This document shows positions 49,077 through 57,618 of a stretch of DNA of 64,000 nucleotides, piece by piece. Source of the DNA: Photobacterium aphoticum (lineage in GTDB: Bacteria > Pseudomonadota > Gammaproteobacteria > Enterobacterales > Vibrionaceae); NCBI RefSeq assembly GCF_001029435.1, contig NZ_LDOV01000001.1:184278-248277 (forward strand), given 5' to 3'. Positions within the stretch are counted from its first letter, which is position 1. Every line of letters starts with the position of its first letter. A program made the position numbers and the translations under genes. Under the pieces are notes generated by a model, which made no database searches, was not told the DNA's origin, and was given only the letters and a program-made list of their open reading frames with translations.

Positions 49077-49138
49077 CGATTTTTAATCTGTATGGATAAT
49101 GCATTGAGGATAATACCCACGTTATCCTCAATCGTTAT
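49073..49138 (+). promoter_or_regulatory. intercistronic RNA structure before the GT2 gene
   Basis: A perfect 11-bp stem ATTGAGGATAA (49103-49113) / TTATCCTCAAT (49122-49132), loop TACCCACG, with no T run. Its 3' arm overlaps AATCGTTAT (49130-49138), which can pair instead with ATAACGATT (49073-49081) at the kinase stop. Two exclusive folds are possible. Confidence 0.5.
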
Positions 49139-49178
49139 CGCCTGTTCATGCTTCAGAACATATTTTGGAAGGCGCTAA

Positions 49179-51047
49179 ATGGATTTTTATTTTAAGCAAT
49201 TTGAACATCGCCAACCGCCAGAACCTGTGCCTTACAGTATGTCGAGAGAGTTATTATACCAATACCTTGCGACCTGTAATTTAACGCTGGGGATTTGGTA
49301 TTTATGGTGGCGATGGACATACGCCCTGAATTACGACGCTATGTGGTTTTCTTTTCCACTTGTATTTGCAGAATCGTGTGCGTTTATTGGTTCGGTGTTA
49401 TTTACGTTTAACTTGTGGAAAACGAAAGACGAACCACGCAAACCTGCCCCGTATTTGATTGATGAATGCGTGGCGGAGGACAGCCCAGAAGCCGGTTCAG
49501 GCCGCCCCATCAGCATTGATGTGTTCTTTCCTACCTATGACGAAGAACCGGAATTGGTTCGACTCAGCATTATTGATGCGCAGAAAATTCGTTATCCCCA
49601 CGACATTGAAATGAAAATATTCATTCTGGATGACGGTAAGCGTCCGGCAATGGCGGCGATGGCACAAGAAATGGGCGTGGAATATATCACCCGTGAAAAC
49701 AACATTGGTTTTAAAGCGGGGAATCTGCGAAACGCTTTGGAACAAACCTACGGCGATTTTATCGTGATTTGCGATGCCGATACCCGTCCGTTCCCTACCA
49801 TTTTAGAACATACCATGGGGTACTTCCGCGATCCGAACGTGGCATGGGTACAGACACCACAGTGGTTCTTTGACTTGCCGGAAGGGGAGCGTCTGCCGGT
49901 TTGGTTAAATCGCAAAGTCGGTAAAACCGGTCAGTGGCTGGGTAAAGTGGCAGAAAAACTGTATGGCCCCGTCACTATCGGTCAAGATCCGTATGTGAAT
50001 GATCCGCAAATGTTCTATGACGTGATTCAGCGTCGCCGTAACTGGGTGAATGCGTCATTTTGTTGTGGCGCGGGTTCGATTCACCGTCGTGAAGCGGTCA
50101 TGGAAGCGGCCCTGCGCAGCTACAGTGAGCAGATCAGCAAAGAGCAAGTTGAAGTCGAAAAGCAGATCCGCAAGATCACCAAAGAAAAACAGGTGGATAA
50201 ATCGGTCTCAGACAACCTGCGCCAAGAGCTGATTTTTGATACGGAATTTACCCCGTATAAATTCCACGTGTCAGAAGATATCTATACCTCTATCGTGCTC
50301 CATTCTGACAGTGAGCGCAATTGGCGCTCCGTCATGCATCCTAATGTGGAAAGTAAAATGCTTTCGCCACAGGATCTGCAAACCTGGACGGTACAGCGCT
50401 TTAAATATTCCGGCGGGTCCATTGATATTTTCATGAATGACAACCCCATTTTCCGTAAAGGTATGAACCTGAAGCAAAAGCTGATGTATGGCGCGAGCTT
50501 TTGGTCAAACTTATCGGCGATTTGGAACATCATTTTCTTAGCCTGTCCGATCATTTATTTCCTCACCAGTATTGCGCCGGTCAGTGCCTACGATGTGTCG
50601 TTTTACCTGCATTTTATTCCGTTCGTCTTAACGGCTGAACTGGCCATGATGATCGGGACGTGGGGTGTAGCGGGCTATAAAGGCAAAACAAACTTCCTGT
50701 CCTTTTTCCCAGTGAACCTCCGCGCGCTCTGGACAGTATTGCGTGGGCGGAAAATCAGTTTCCCGACCACGCCTAAAGAGCGACAAACCGGAACATTTGG
50801 CCACTTAGTGCTGCCTCAGATGCTGGTGTTCGGACTCAGTCTGATCAGCATGATCTACGCATGGGGCAGTTACTTCTTCGGCGGGTATGGAAATTATTCA
50901 ATGGGGGGCCTGATTTTTAACAGCTTCTGGACCCTGAATAACATGATGGCGATGTGGGGCATGATTGCAGCGGCGTATTGGTCGCCACCACCTGCAGCAG
51001 ACACGGAAGAAGAATCAGGTACAGAGGAATTAAAATATGGGATTTAA
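49179..51047 (+). CDS. membrane GT2 polysaccharide synthase (cellulose-synthase-like)
   Basis: A 622-residue processive glycosyltransferase. Two N-terminal helices (about 32-50, 55-78), a GT2 domain with DDG (151-153), DAD (199-201), FCCGAG (294-299), SED in place of TED (365-367) and QRFKY (406-410) where cellulose synthases have QxxRW, then about five C-terminal helices to residue 600. A charged helical insert (about 318-350) separates FCCGAG from SED. No PilZ domain, so direct cyclic di-GMP activation of the BcsA kind is not evident. Likely polymerises and extrudes the polysaccharide. Overlaps the next gene by 11 bases. Confidence 0.9.
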   Translation: MDFYFKQFEHRQPPEPVPYSMSRELLYQYLATCNLTLGIWYLWWRWTYALNYDAMWFSFPLVFAESCAFIGSVLFTFNLWKTKDEPRKPAPYLIDECVAEDSPEAGSGRPISIDVFFPTYDEEPELVRLSIIDAQKIRYPHDIEMKIFILDDGKRPAMAAMAQEMGVEYITRENNIGFKAGNLRNALEQTYGDFIVICDADTRPFPTILEHTMGYFRDPNVAWVQTPQWFFDLPEGERLPVWLNRKVGKTGQWLGKVAEKLYGPVTIGQDPYVNDPQMFYDVIQRRRNWVNASFCCGAGSIHRREAVMEAALRSYSEQISKEQVEVEKQIRKITKEKQVDKSVSDNLRQELIFDTEFTPYKFHVSEDIYTSIVLHSDSERNWRSVMHPNVESKMLSPQDLQTWTVQRFKYSGGSIDIFMNDNPIFRKGMNLKQKLMYGASFWSNLSAIWNIIFLACPIIYFLTSIAPVSAYDVSFYLHFIPFVLTAELAMMIGTWGVAGYKGKTNFLSFFPVNLRALWTVLRGRKISFPTTPKERQTGTFGHLVLPQMLVFGLSLISMIYAWGSYFFGGYGNYSMGGLIFNSFWTLNNMMAMWGMIAAAYWSPPPAADTEEESGTEELKYGI

Positions 51048-52359
51048 ACAAGCCGCATTAAATGCCCGGCATCATATTGTGTTTTTGCTCGGGTTATTCA
51101 CCGCATTGGTGATTGCTTTTTCGGTGGAGGAGCGAGATTACGGCCGCGTACTCGGGAATATCACCTTTGAAGCGACAGAGACCATCCCACTTCGAGAGAA
51201 TCGGGTATTAACCCAAGAAGAAGTTGAGTGGGCAAATAAAGCGTGGCAGTACTTTGAAAATAACTACCAGTCGAATACCGGTCTTGTCAATTCGGTGAAC
51301 GGGTATCCGTCTACCACTATGTGGGATACAGCGTCGTATTTGATGGGGCTGATTTCAGCGGAAAAACTGAATGTGATCAGCCATTCCACCTTTGAATTAC
51401 GGATGGAAAAAGCGCTGCATACCTTAGCACGTCTACCGCTGGTGGAAGGGAAGCTGCCGAATAAAGCGTATAACACCCAAACACTGGAAATGGTGGATTA
51501 TGACAATACCCCAGTTAAAGCCGGTATTGGCTGGTCTGCGATTGATATCGGCCGCATTTTGGTGCCGCTCAATATCATGGTATGGCAGTACCCACAATTT
51601 AATAAACAAGTGAATGATGTGCTCAACCATTGGGATGTGAGCGCAATGATCATCGACGGCTATCTGTACGGCTCTCGCCCGTCAAAGAGAAATGATGACG
51701 GCATGGAGTTAGTGCAAGAAGGCCGTATCGGCTATGAAGAATACGCCTCTAAAGCCATGTCATTGATGGGGCGCGATGTCTTCAATGCCATGAAGTACAT
51801 CGATTACCTCGAAATGCGAGAAATTGATGGTATCGATATCCCGACGGACTTGCGTGACCCGGCTAAATTCCATGCTCACAACTATGTGGTGAGTGAATCT
51901 TACATTCTCGACAGCTTGGAATTCGGCGCCGACAGCGTATCCAAAATTTTTGCCCATCGCGTGTATAAAGCGCAAGAAAACCGTTATGAGCGAACCGGTA
52001 TTTTAACGGCAGTCAGTGAAGATAATACCGATGAAGCCCCGTACTTTGTGTACAACACGGTCTTCTCTGATGGCAAAGAATGGAATGCAATCACGGATAA
52101 AGGCGAAGACGCTTCACACCTGAAATCCTTGTCAACGAAAGCGGCCTTTGGCTGGTACGCCTTGTATGACAGCGACTATACCGCGTTGCTGATTGATGAT
52201 GCGAAGAGCCTCTATTCAGAAAAAGACGGCTGGTATTCAGGCCGCTATGAAGTGGATGGTCGCGTAAATAAAGCGATCACCGCTAACACCAACGGCATTG
52301 TGTTGGAATCGTTAGCCTATATCGAAAATGGATCACTGTTGAGTGTCGGTGTCCAGTAA
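51037..52359 (+). CDS. DUF3131 protein, inner-membrane anchored (tandem copy 1)
   Basis: A 440-residue protein with an N-terminal helix (about residues 13-30) that looks like an uncleaved anchor, and a DUF3131 domain in the periplasm. Motifs: TGLVNSVNGYPSTTMWDTAS (Trp96-Asp97), LPNKAYNTQT, WSAIDIGRIL, EGRIGYEEY, APYFVYNTVF, and NTNGIVLESLAY. DUF3131 is often found with GT2 genes and may process or guide the glucan chain as it leaves the synthase. Translation is coupled to the GT2 gene by overlap. Confidence 0.88.
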   Translation: MGFKQAALNARHHIVFLLGLFTALVIAFSVEERDYGRVLGNITFEATETIPLRENRVLTQEEVEWANKAWQYFENNYQSNTGLVNSVNGYPSTTMWDTASYLMGLISAEKLNVISHSTFELRMEKALHTLARLPLVEGKLPNKAYNTQTLEMVDYDNTPVKAGIGWSAIDIGRILVPLNIMVWQYPQFNKQVNDVLNHWDVSAMIIDGYLYGSRPSKRNDDGMELVQEGRIGYEEYASKAMSLMGRDVFNAMKYIDYLEMREIDGIDIPTDLRDPAKFHAHNYVVSESYILDSLEFGADSVSKIFAHRVYKAQENRYERTGILTAVSEDNTDEAPYFVYNTVFSDGKEWNAITDKGEDASHLKSLSTKAAFGWYALYDSDYTALLIDDAKSLYSEKDGWYSGRYEVDGRVNKAITANTNGIVLESLAYIENGSLLSVGVQ

Positions 52360-52381
52360 GCAGTAGCGTCAGGAGTGTAAG

Positions 52382-53779
52382 ATGCGTTATATCATCATAG
52401 GTTTGCTTGGGCTTGTTGCTGTTGGCTGTGGCAATAAATATAACCAGTTTTCTGATGAAGTGGTTGATCGGAAGAATCACTGGTCAGTGCCAAAAGCCAG
52501 ACAGGGTAAGCTGACTGAAAAAGAAATGGATATGGCCCGAATTGCCTGGAAGTATTTTGAAAATAACTACCAGGAGTCAACGGGGTTGGTGAATGCGGTA
52601 AATAATTATCCGTCGGTCACCTGGTGGGATGCCGCATCTTATATGGCCGGGATGGTCAGTGCGTATGAATTGGGGATCATTGATAAAGAAGAGTTTGATC
52701 GCCGTTTACGCAAAATGATCACCACACTCAATAAGCTGGATTTATTCCGCAATGAGTTGCCCAATAAAGCCTATAACACCCAAACTGCGGGTAAAGTGGA
52801 CTACGGTAACCAACCGGGTGAAATCGGCTATTCTGCGCTGGACTTAGGACGTTTGCTGATTTGGCTACACATTATCAAACACCGTTATCCGGAATATGCG
52901 AATGGCATTGATTCGGCGGTATTGCGCTGGAACTTCTGTAACGTAGTGGATGAAAACGGCACCATGTTCGGGGCGCTGTTAGAAAAAGACAAGCCCGTGC
53001 AGTACTTGCAGGAAGGCCGTTTAGGCTATGAAGAATATGCCGCCAAAGGGTTTGAATTGTGGGGGTTTGATACCACACAAGCGGCAATGCCTGAGCCGTA
53101 CAGCACCATCAACTTGTATGGGTATGATGTGCCGTATGACACCCGCGATCCACGTAAATTGAAAGCTCACAGTTATGTTGTGACCGAAAGTTATGTACTG
53201 GATGGTATCGAAATGGGGTGGGATGTGGTGGAAGACCGTTCACCGCACGATTATCGGTATTCCAACGAATGGATGGCGGAATTTGCCCTGCAAATCTATC
53301 GCGTGCAAGAAGAACGCTATAAACAAACGGGGATCATTACGGCGCGTACGGAACACCAGTTAGCGGGACCTCCATACTTTGTGTATGACACCATTTATAC
53401 CGATGGATTTGCCTGGAACACGATTTCGGAAGTGGGTGAATTTTTGCCTCAGTATGCTGCCGTTGCGATCAAAGGGGCGATGGGCATGTGGGTGTTGTGG
53501 GACACCGAATACACCGATCTGTTGTTTGATCATATCTCCCACAGTTATGACCGTGAAAAAGGGTTCTATGAGGGGATTTTTGAAAACGGAACTGGTTTGA
53601 TCAATACCTTTACCTCGAATAATAACGGGATCACGCTTGAGATCTTGTTATACAAAGAACAAGGTAAATTGCTGCGTTATAAAGATAACGTCGCCCCGAG
53701 TCTGTGGGAGAAAGCCCTGGAAACGCCGTTTGGTTATGAAGGGCAATGTTTGCCTCGGAAAAAGCCATTTAAGCTGTAA
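52382..53779 (+). CDS. DUF3131 lipoprotein (tandem copy 2)
   Basis: A 465-residue likely lipoprotein (VAVGC, Cys16) with one DUF3131 domain. It keeps STGLVNAVNNYPSVTWWDAAS (Trp82-Asp83), LPNKAYNTQT, YSALDLGRLL, EGRLGYEEY and PPYFVYDTIY. It is closer in sequence to copies 1 and 3 than to the solitary copy at 31.5 kb, consistent with local duplication. A 22-base gap follows copy 1. Position +2 after the Cys is Gly, so outer-membrane sorting is likely by the usual rule. Confidence 0.87.
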   Translation: MRYIIIGLLGLVAVGCGNKYNQFSDEVVDRKNHWSVPKARQGKLTEKEMDMARIAWKYFENNYQESTGLVNAVNNYPSVTWWDAASYMAGMVSAYELGIIDKEEFDRRLRKMITTLNKLDLFRNELPNKAYNTQTAGKVDYGNQPGEIGYSALDLGRLLIWLHIIKHRYPEYANGIDSAVLRWNFCNVVDENGTMFGALLEKDKPVQYLQEGRLGYEEYAAKGFELWGFDTTQAAMPEPYSTINLYGYDVPYDTRDPRKLKAHSYVVTESYVLDGIEMGWDVVEDRSPHDYRYSNEWMAEFALQIYRVQEERYKQTGIITARTEHQLAGPPYFVYDTIYTDGFAWNTISEVGEFLPQYAAVAIKGAMGMWVLWDTEYTDLLFDHISHSYDREKGFYEGIFENGTGLINTFTSNNNGITLEILLYKEQGKLLRYKDNVAPSLWEKALETPFGYEGQCLPRKKPFKL

Positions 53780-53801
53780 TGTGGTTTGGTAAGGATTGCC
53801 C

Positions 53802-55184
53802 ATGTTAAAAAAAACGCTGGTTGTTTTGGTGGCTTGCCATATTGCGGCATGTGGGGTGGTGTACCGAGGCGTGCAAGATGGCATGACATCGGTCAATACC
53901 TCACAACTAATCCGACAGGGGCGATACGGTGAATTAACCGAAGACGAACTGGCATGGGCAAAAACGGCGTGGACCTATGTAGAAAACAACACCAACCCGA
54001 CCACCGGGTTGGTGAATGCCCTTGATAACTATCCCACCACCAACCTGTCTAATATTGCTGATTACCTCATTGCGTTGATGGCCGCTGATGAAATGGGGTT
54101 TATCACCAGTAAAGCGCACGATGAGCGTTTGACCTTAGTGTTGAGTTTCCTGAATAAAATGCCGCTGGGTATGTTGGGTGTGCCGAATAAGGTGTACAGC
54201 ACGCAAACTGGCCAAATGGTCGATTACGCCAACCAACCCGCTGAATTAGGGTGGTCGTCCATTGATATTGGTCGACTGCTGATTGTGCTGGCGATGACCA
54301 AGCAGCGTAATCCCACATTCTCTGAATATATTGACAAAGCTGTATTGCGTTGGAATTTTTGTGAACTGGTCAGTGAGGATGGTGAGCTCTTTGGCGGTAC
54401 CATCAATAACGGGCAAGTCTTTCGCTATAAAGAGGGACGGTTAGGCATTGAAGAGTACACAGCTTACGGTTACCTCGACTGGCAAATTGTGCCAGCCAAG
54501 GCCATGTTGCTAGAGCCCTATGAAGTGGTCACCATCAATGGGATCGACTTGTTATTCGATGGCCGCGATCCCCGTCATTACGATGTGTTGCGTCCTGTGT
54601 ATAGCACGCCTTATTTATTGTTGGGGATGGAGTTTAACTGGGATGAGATCACCGATTATCGTTCCAGTGATGCCGTGCACTCCAATCATACGTTATCCGC
54701 GATGGCTGATGCGGTATACCGTTTACAGGCGTCACGGTGGGAGCAGGAGCGCATTTATACCGCTCGGGGGGAACATTCGGTCAGCGGTGAGCCGTATTTT
54801 GTCTATGACAGCATTTATGCGTTAGGCACGCCATGGATCACAGTGGCGGAAGACGGTAGTGATCACGATGAAAAAGCCTTGGTGTCGACGCGGGTGGCTT
54901 TTCAAATGTGGGCATTATGGAAAACGGATTACACTGACAGGCTGCTGACATTGGTACAAGAGTTGTATGATCCTAATCGCGGTTGGTATGAAGGCCGCTA
55001 CGAATTAACCAGTGCGTACGAGAAAACCATTTCATTGCAGACCAATGCGGGCGTATTGGAAGCCTTGTTGTACAAAGCGAACGGGAAGTTGTACCAGCGT
55101 ACGACTGAAAAGGAATACAGGGACGTGCAGTTTAATTCGCGTTTCTATCATCCAGGGAAATGTTTGGCGGAGACCTTTCGATGA
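53802..55184 (+). CDS. DUF3131 lipoprotein with altered motif (tandem copy 3)
   Basis: A 460-residue likely lipoprotein (IAAC, Cys17). The start is ATG 53802 with AAGGA upstream; a TTG two codons earlier is not needed. It keeps LPNK-like GVPNKVYSTQT, WSSIDIGRLL, EGRLGIEEY and EPYFVYDSIY, but the Trp-Asp pair of the other copies is Ser83-Asn84 (YPTTNLSNIADY). This probably removes a key acid, so it may be a non-catalytic partner. Its stop overlaps the start of the next gene (ATGA). Confidence 0.87.
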   Translation: MLKKTLVVLVACHIAACGVVYRGVQDGMTSVNTSQLIRQGRYGELTEDELAWAKTAWTYVENNTNPTTGLVNALDNYPTTNLSNIADYLIALMAADEMGFITSKAHDERLTLVLSFLNKMPLGMLGVPNKVYSTQTGQMVDYANQPAELGWSSIDIGRLLIVLAMTKQRNPTFSEYIDKAVLRWNFCELVSEDGELFGGTINNGQVFRYKEGRLGIEEYTAYGYLDWQIVPAKAMLLEPYEVVTINGIDLLFDGRDPRHYDVLRPVYSTPYLLLGMEFNWDEITDYRSSDAVHSNHTLSAMADAVYRLQASRWEQERIYTARGEHSVSGEPYFVYDSIYALGTPWITVAEDGSDHDEKALVSTRVAFQMWALWKTDYTDRLLTLVQELYDPNRGWYEGRYELTSAYEKTISLQTNAGVLEALLYKANGKLYQRTTEKEYRDVQFNSRFYHPGKCLAETFR

Positions 55185-56431
55185 AAAGACCGGTGGGTTG
55201 GTGTGATGATGTCAGTTGGTGTAAGCGGCAAGGGTTACGCCTCATCATCAGTGTTTGGCTCTTACTGGGTAGTGTGTGGAGTATGGCGTCACCCATAGAG
55301 CTGGATTTATCGCCCTTTGCTAAAGGATCCCATTTGGTGAGTCAGGGGCGTTACACCCAAGCGGCGGAGCAATGGCATCGGTTATCGCTGGCATTCCTGA
55401 GCGCAGAATCGCAGTTGGGACGCAAAAAGATGTGGCAGTATGCGGGCACTGCAGAAGCATTGGCGGCCATGGCGGCAGATAAAGCCAATGATGCAATGGC
55501 TTATCAATATTGGGCCGACAGTACTCGTTATCTAATGACGGGCGGGACTGACTGGCTGCAAATGCGAAAAAAACTGCATCGTCGTTTTGAGCAGGCTAAC
55601 ACCTTGCTGTCAACGCAGTTGCAAGTCGCAGATGTCGCCAGCAGTGTGGATCTTGAATGGCAACAAACCTTGAGTCAGTTGCAGGTGTGGGATGAAAAAT
55701 TAACGGTATTTAGTTTTGCTGCGCCTAAATTGGGGATGGAAGATATGCGTCAGCAAGCTGCGGCGTCATTGAAAACACAACCAGTAAAGCCGCGATATAT
55801 TCGCCCATCACCGTCACCGACAGGAAAAAAACTAAGCGGTATCAATACCGGCTTTACTCATGAGAATAAGGCCAGAGTTATGACGGTGCCGATCACGGGG
55901 CCTGATGCAGAAGCGGCAGACAAAGCATTGACGACGGATCACTCACATCCCATTTCAGAGACACAGTCAGATAGCCAGACAAATAGCCAACAAGACGCAA
56001 ACTCACCAGCAGAATCGGTTCCGGTTGATCCCGTTAACCCGTTTCCGGTTAAGCCGCTAGTGATACAATCGGGCCACGTTGATCCCTCTGCATCATCAAT
56101 GGAAGAAGATAAAACACGCGAGCCATCTGTTCTACCCGTAACTGGTTCGGCCCCTCAGACTCCACAAGTCTCCAAGGCGAATGTGGTTGTGACACCCGTG
56201 CAGCCAATCCAATTTAGACAAGAAGCCGATTTAATTTCCGGGGAAACGGTGACGGCTGTGCCTCCTGCGTCATCATCGTTAGAGAATGACAAATCAGAAA
56301 AGAAGCCATCGACTTCGGCAGTGAAAGGCGTGGTGTCACGGGGAAATCTTGAAACCGTTGAAGATACTGGGGTGGAGGCGCTGCGTCGGCGCAGTTTTGC
56401 CCCCAGTCAGCCTACGAGTAACGCAGAATAA
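55181..56431 (+). CDS. periplasmic proline-rich protein of the polysaccharide operon
   Basis: A 416-residue protein. An N-terminal signal or anchor (about residues 20-37, LRLIISVWLLLGSVWSMA) is followed by a helical, TPR-like part (GRYTQAAEQWHRLS..., about 45-190) and a long Pro/Ser/Thr/Gln-rich disordered tail (about 200-416). No family is recognised. Translationally coupled to the third DUF3131 gene. Its build suggests a scaffold that holds other envelope proteins or spans the periplasm. Probably the last gene of the operon; it ends 12 bases from a convergent gene without a clear terminator. Confidence 0.75.
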   Translation: MKRPVGWCDDVSWCKRQGLRLIISVWLLLGSVWSMASPIELDLSPFAKGSHLVSQGRYTQAAEQWHRLSLAFLSAESQLGRKKMWQYAGTAEALAAMAADKANDAMAYQYWADSTRYLMTGGTDWLQMRKKLHRRFEQANTLLSTQLQVADVASSVDLEWQQTLSQLQVWDEKLTVFSFAAPKLGMEDMRQQAAASLKTQPVKPRYIRPSPSPTGKKLSGINTGFTHENKARVMTVPITGPDAEAADKALTTDHSHPISETQSDSQTNSQQDANSPAESVPVDPVNPFPVKPLVIQSGHVDPSASSMEEDKTREPSVLPVTGSAPQTPQVSKANVVVTPVQPIQFRQEADLISGETVTAVPPASSSLENDKSEKKPSTSAVKGVVSRGNLETVEDTGVEALRRRSFAPSQPTSNAE

Positions 56432-56443
56432 CCCGAGTCGCGT

Positions 56444-56809
56444 TTATTCCGATGGTGCAAAAAGCACCTCGTTATATTCAGGTTCTGGGGTGGTATTGAA
56501 GCGGTCAGTCGTGCACTGTTTGGCTTTGGTATCACAGTAGACTTTATTGCTGAAGGAAAAACGTTGGGTATCGAAGTTATCAGCGCCGACCTCATCAATC
56601 ATCGCCATGACTTTATCTTGTGCTTCTTTCCCTAAGAACATTTCCGTGAATGCCATGGATATGCCATATCCATCGACACAAAAGCCTGCCTTTTTATCAC
56701 AAATAACACCTCGGTCAGGTGAATAGACCGTTTCGTTGAAACCGGTTTTTGCTTGTACCAAACCAAATCCTACAAAAAGAGCAATTTGTAATAAGATCAA
56801 CGGGCGCAT
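56444..56809 (-). CDS. YcgJ-like small secreted protein
   Basis: A 121-residue protein with a signal peptide (residues 1-20, ending VQA) and four Cys in two pairs (VICDKKAGFC and VYCDTKAKQC). The VYSPDRGVICD start of the mature part and the repeat-like 'VYCD-KAK-C' resemble E. coli YcgJ as I remember it. Likely periplasmic with disulfides. Function unknown. Confidence 0.7.
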   Translation of the reverse strand: MRPLILLQIALFVGFGLVQAKTGFNETVYSPDRGVICDKKAGFCVDGYGISMAFTEMFLGKEAQDKVMAMIDEVGADNFDTQRFSFSNKVYCDTKAKQCTTDRFNTTPEPEYNEVLFAPSE

Positions 56810-56945
56810 AATTTACCTTTATGACAACGAAAGACGGTTTCCATGATTTTATGGGATAAAGGGTGGTTCTGTTGTTTAATAACAGAGACACTATATATCG
56901 AATAGAATATACCTAGCTTGAGATTATTCACAGAGGAGCTTTTTT

Positions 56946-57326
56946 ATGCAGTGGTATCTGTTTGTGTTGAAACAGTATGCAGTCTTTAAAGGACGCGCTA
57001 GCAGGCCTGAATATTGGTATTTCGTGCTATGTAATATCATCATCAGTGTCGTTCTAGCGATTGTGAACCATATATTGGGAAATCCGGGCGGCGGTGAAGG
57101 GGGCGGTGTACTGGGGTTTGTGTATTCGTTGATGGTGCTTTTACCGAGTTTGGCCGTAGCAACACGCCGTTTGCATGATACCGGACGGACGGGTTGGTGG
57201 TTATTGATTGGTCTGATCCCATTGATTGGCTTTTTAGTGTTGGTGTATTTCTTCGTACAACCTACTGAGCCTGAGGCTAATCAATACGGTGATATGCCAC
57301 CGGCAAGTCCGGTTTTATCCGCATAA
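56946..57326 (+). CDS. DUF805 family membrane protein
   Basis: A 126-residue protein with the DUF805 pattern: FKGRASRPEYWYFVL, three to four helices, RRLHDTGRTGWW and a closing PTEPEANQYG. Inner-membrane protein of unknown role. AGGAG ribosome site 6 bases before the start. The following 57327-57618 holds no gene. Confidence 0.9.
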   Translation: MQWYLFVLKQYAVFKGRASRPEYWYFVLCNIIISVVLAIVNHILGNPGGGEGGGVLGFVYSLMVLLPSLAVATRRLHDTGRTGWWLLIGLIPLIGFLVLVYFFVQPTEPEANQYGDMPPASPVLSA

Positions 57327-57618
57327 CGTGATGGGTTATGGGGGCGTTTCCTCTCTTAAAAATAAGAATTAAGACAGAAACCTCGCGTCGATAAGGGCGC
57401 GGGGATCCCAATTGCTTTAATTCATAATGAGTTAGAGATAAGTCGACTTTTCTTATTACCCGTACAAGTTTCTCAATTCATCTACACTTACTCCACGATG
57501 CCACTTTATTGACTGTGTTTTTCTGTCTTTACAGCATAACCAGCGATTCGGGTGGTGCGGATTTGTCAGTTGGCGGCAAAGACTCCAGTGATGCCATTGA
57601 AGTTCGTGGAGTAATACA

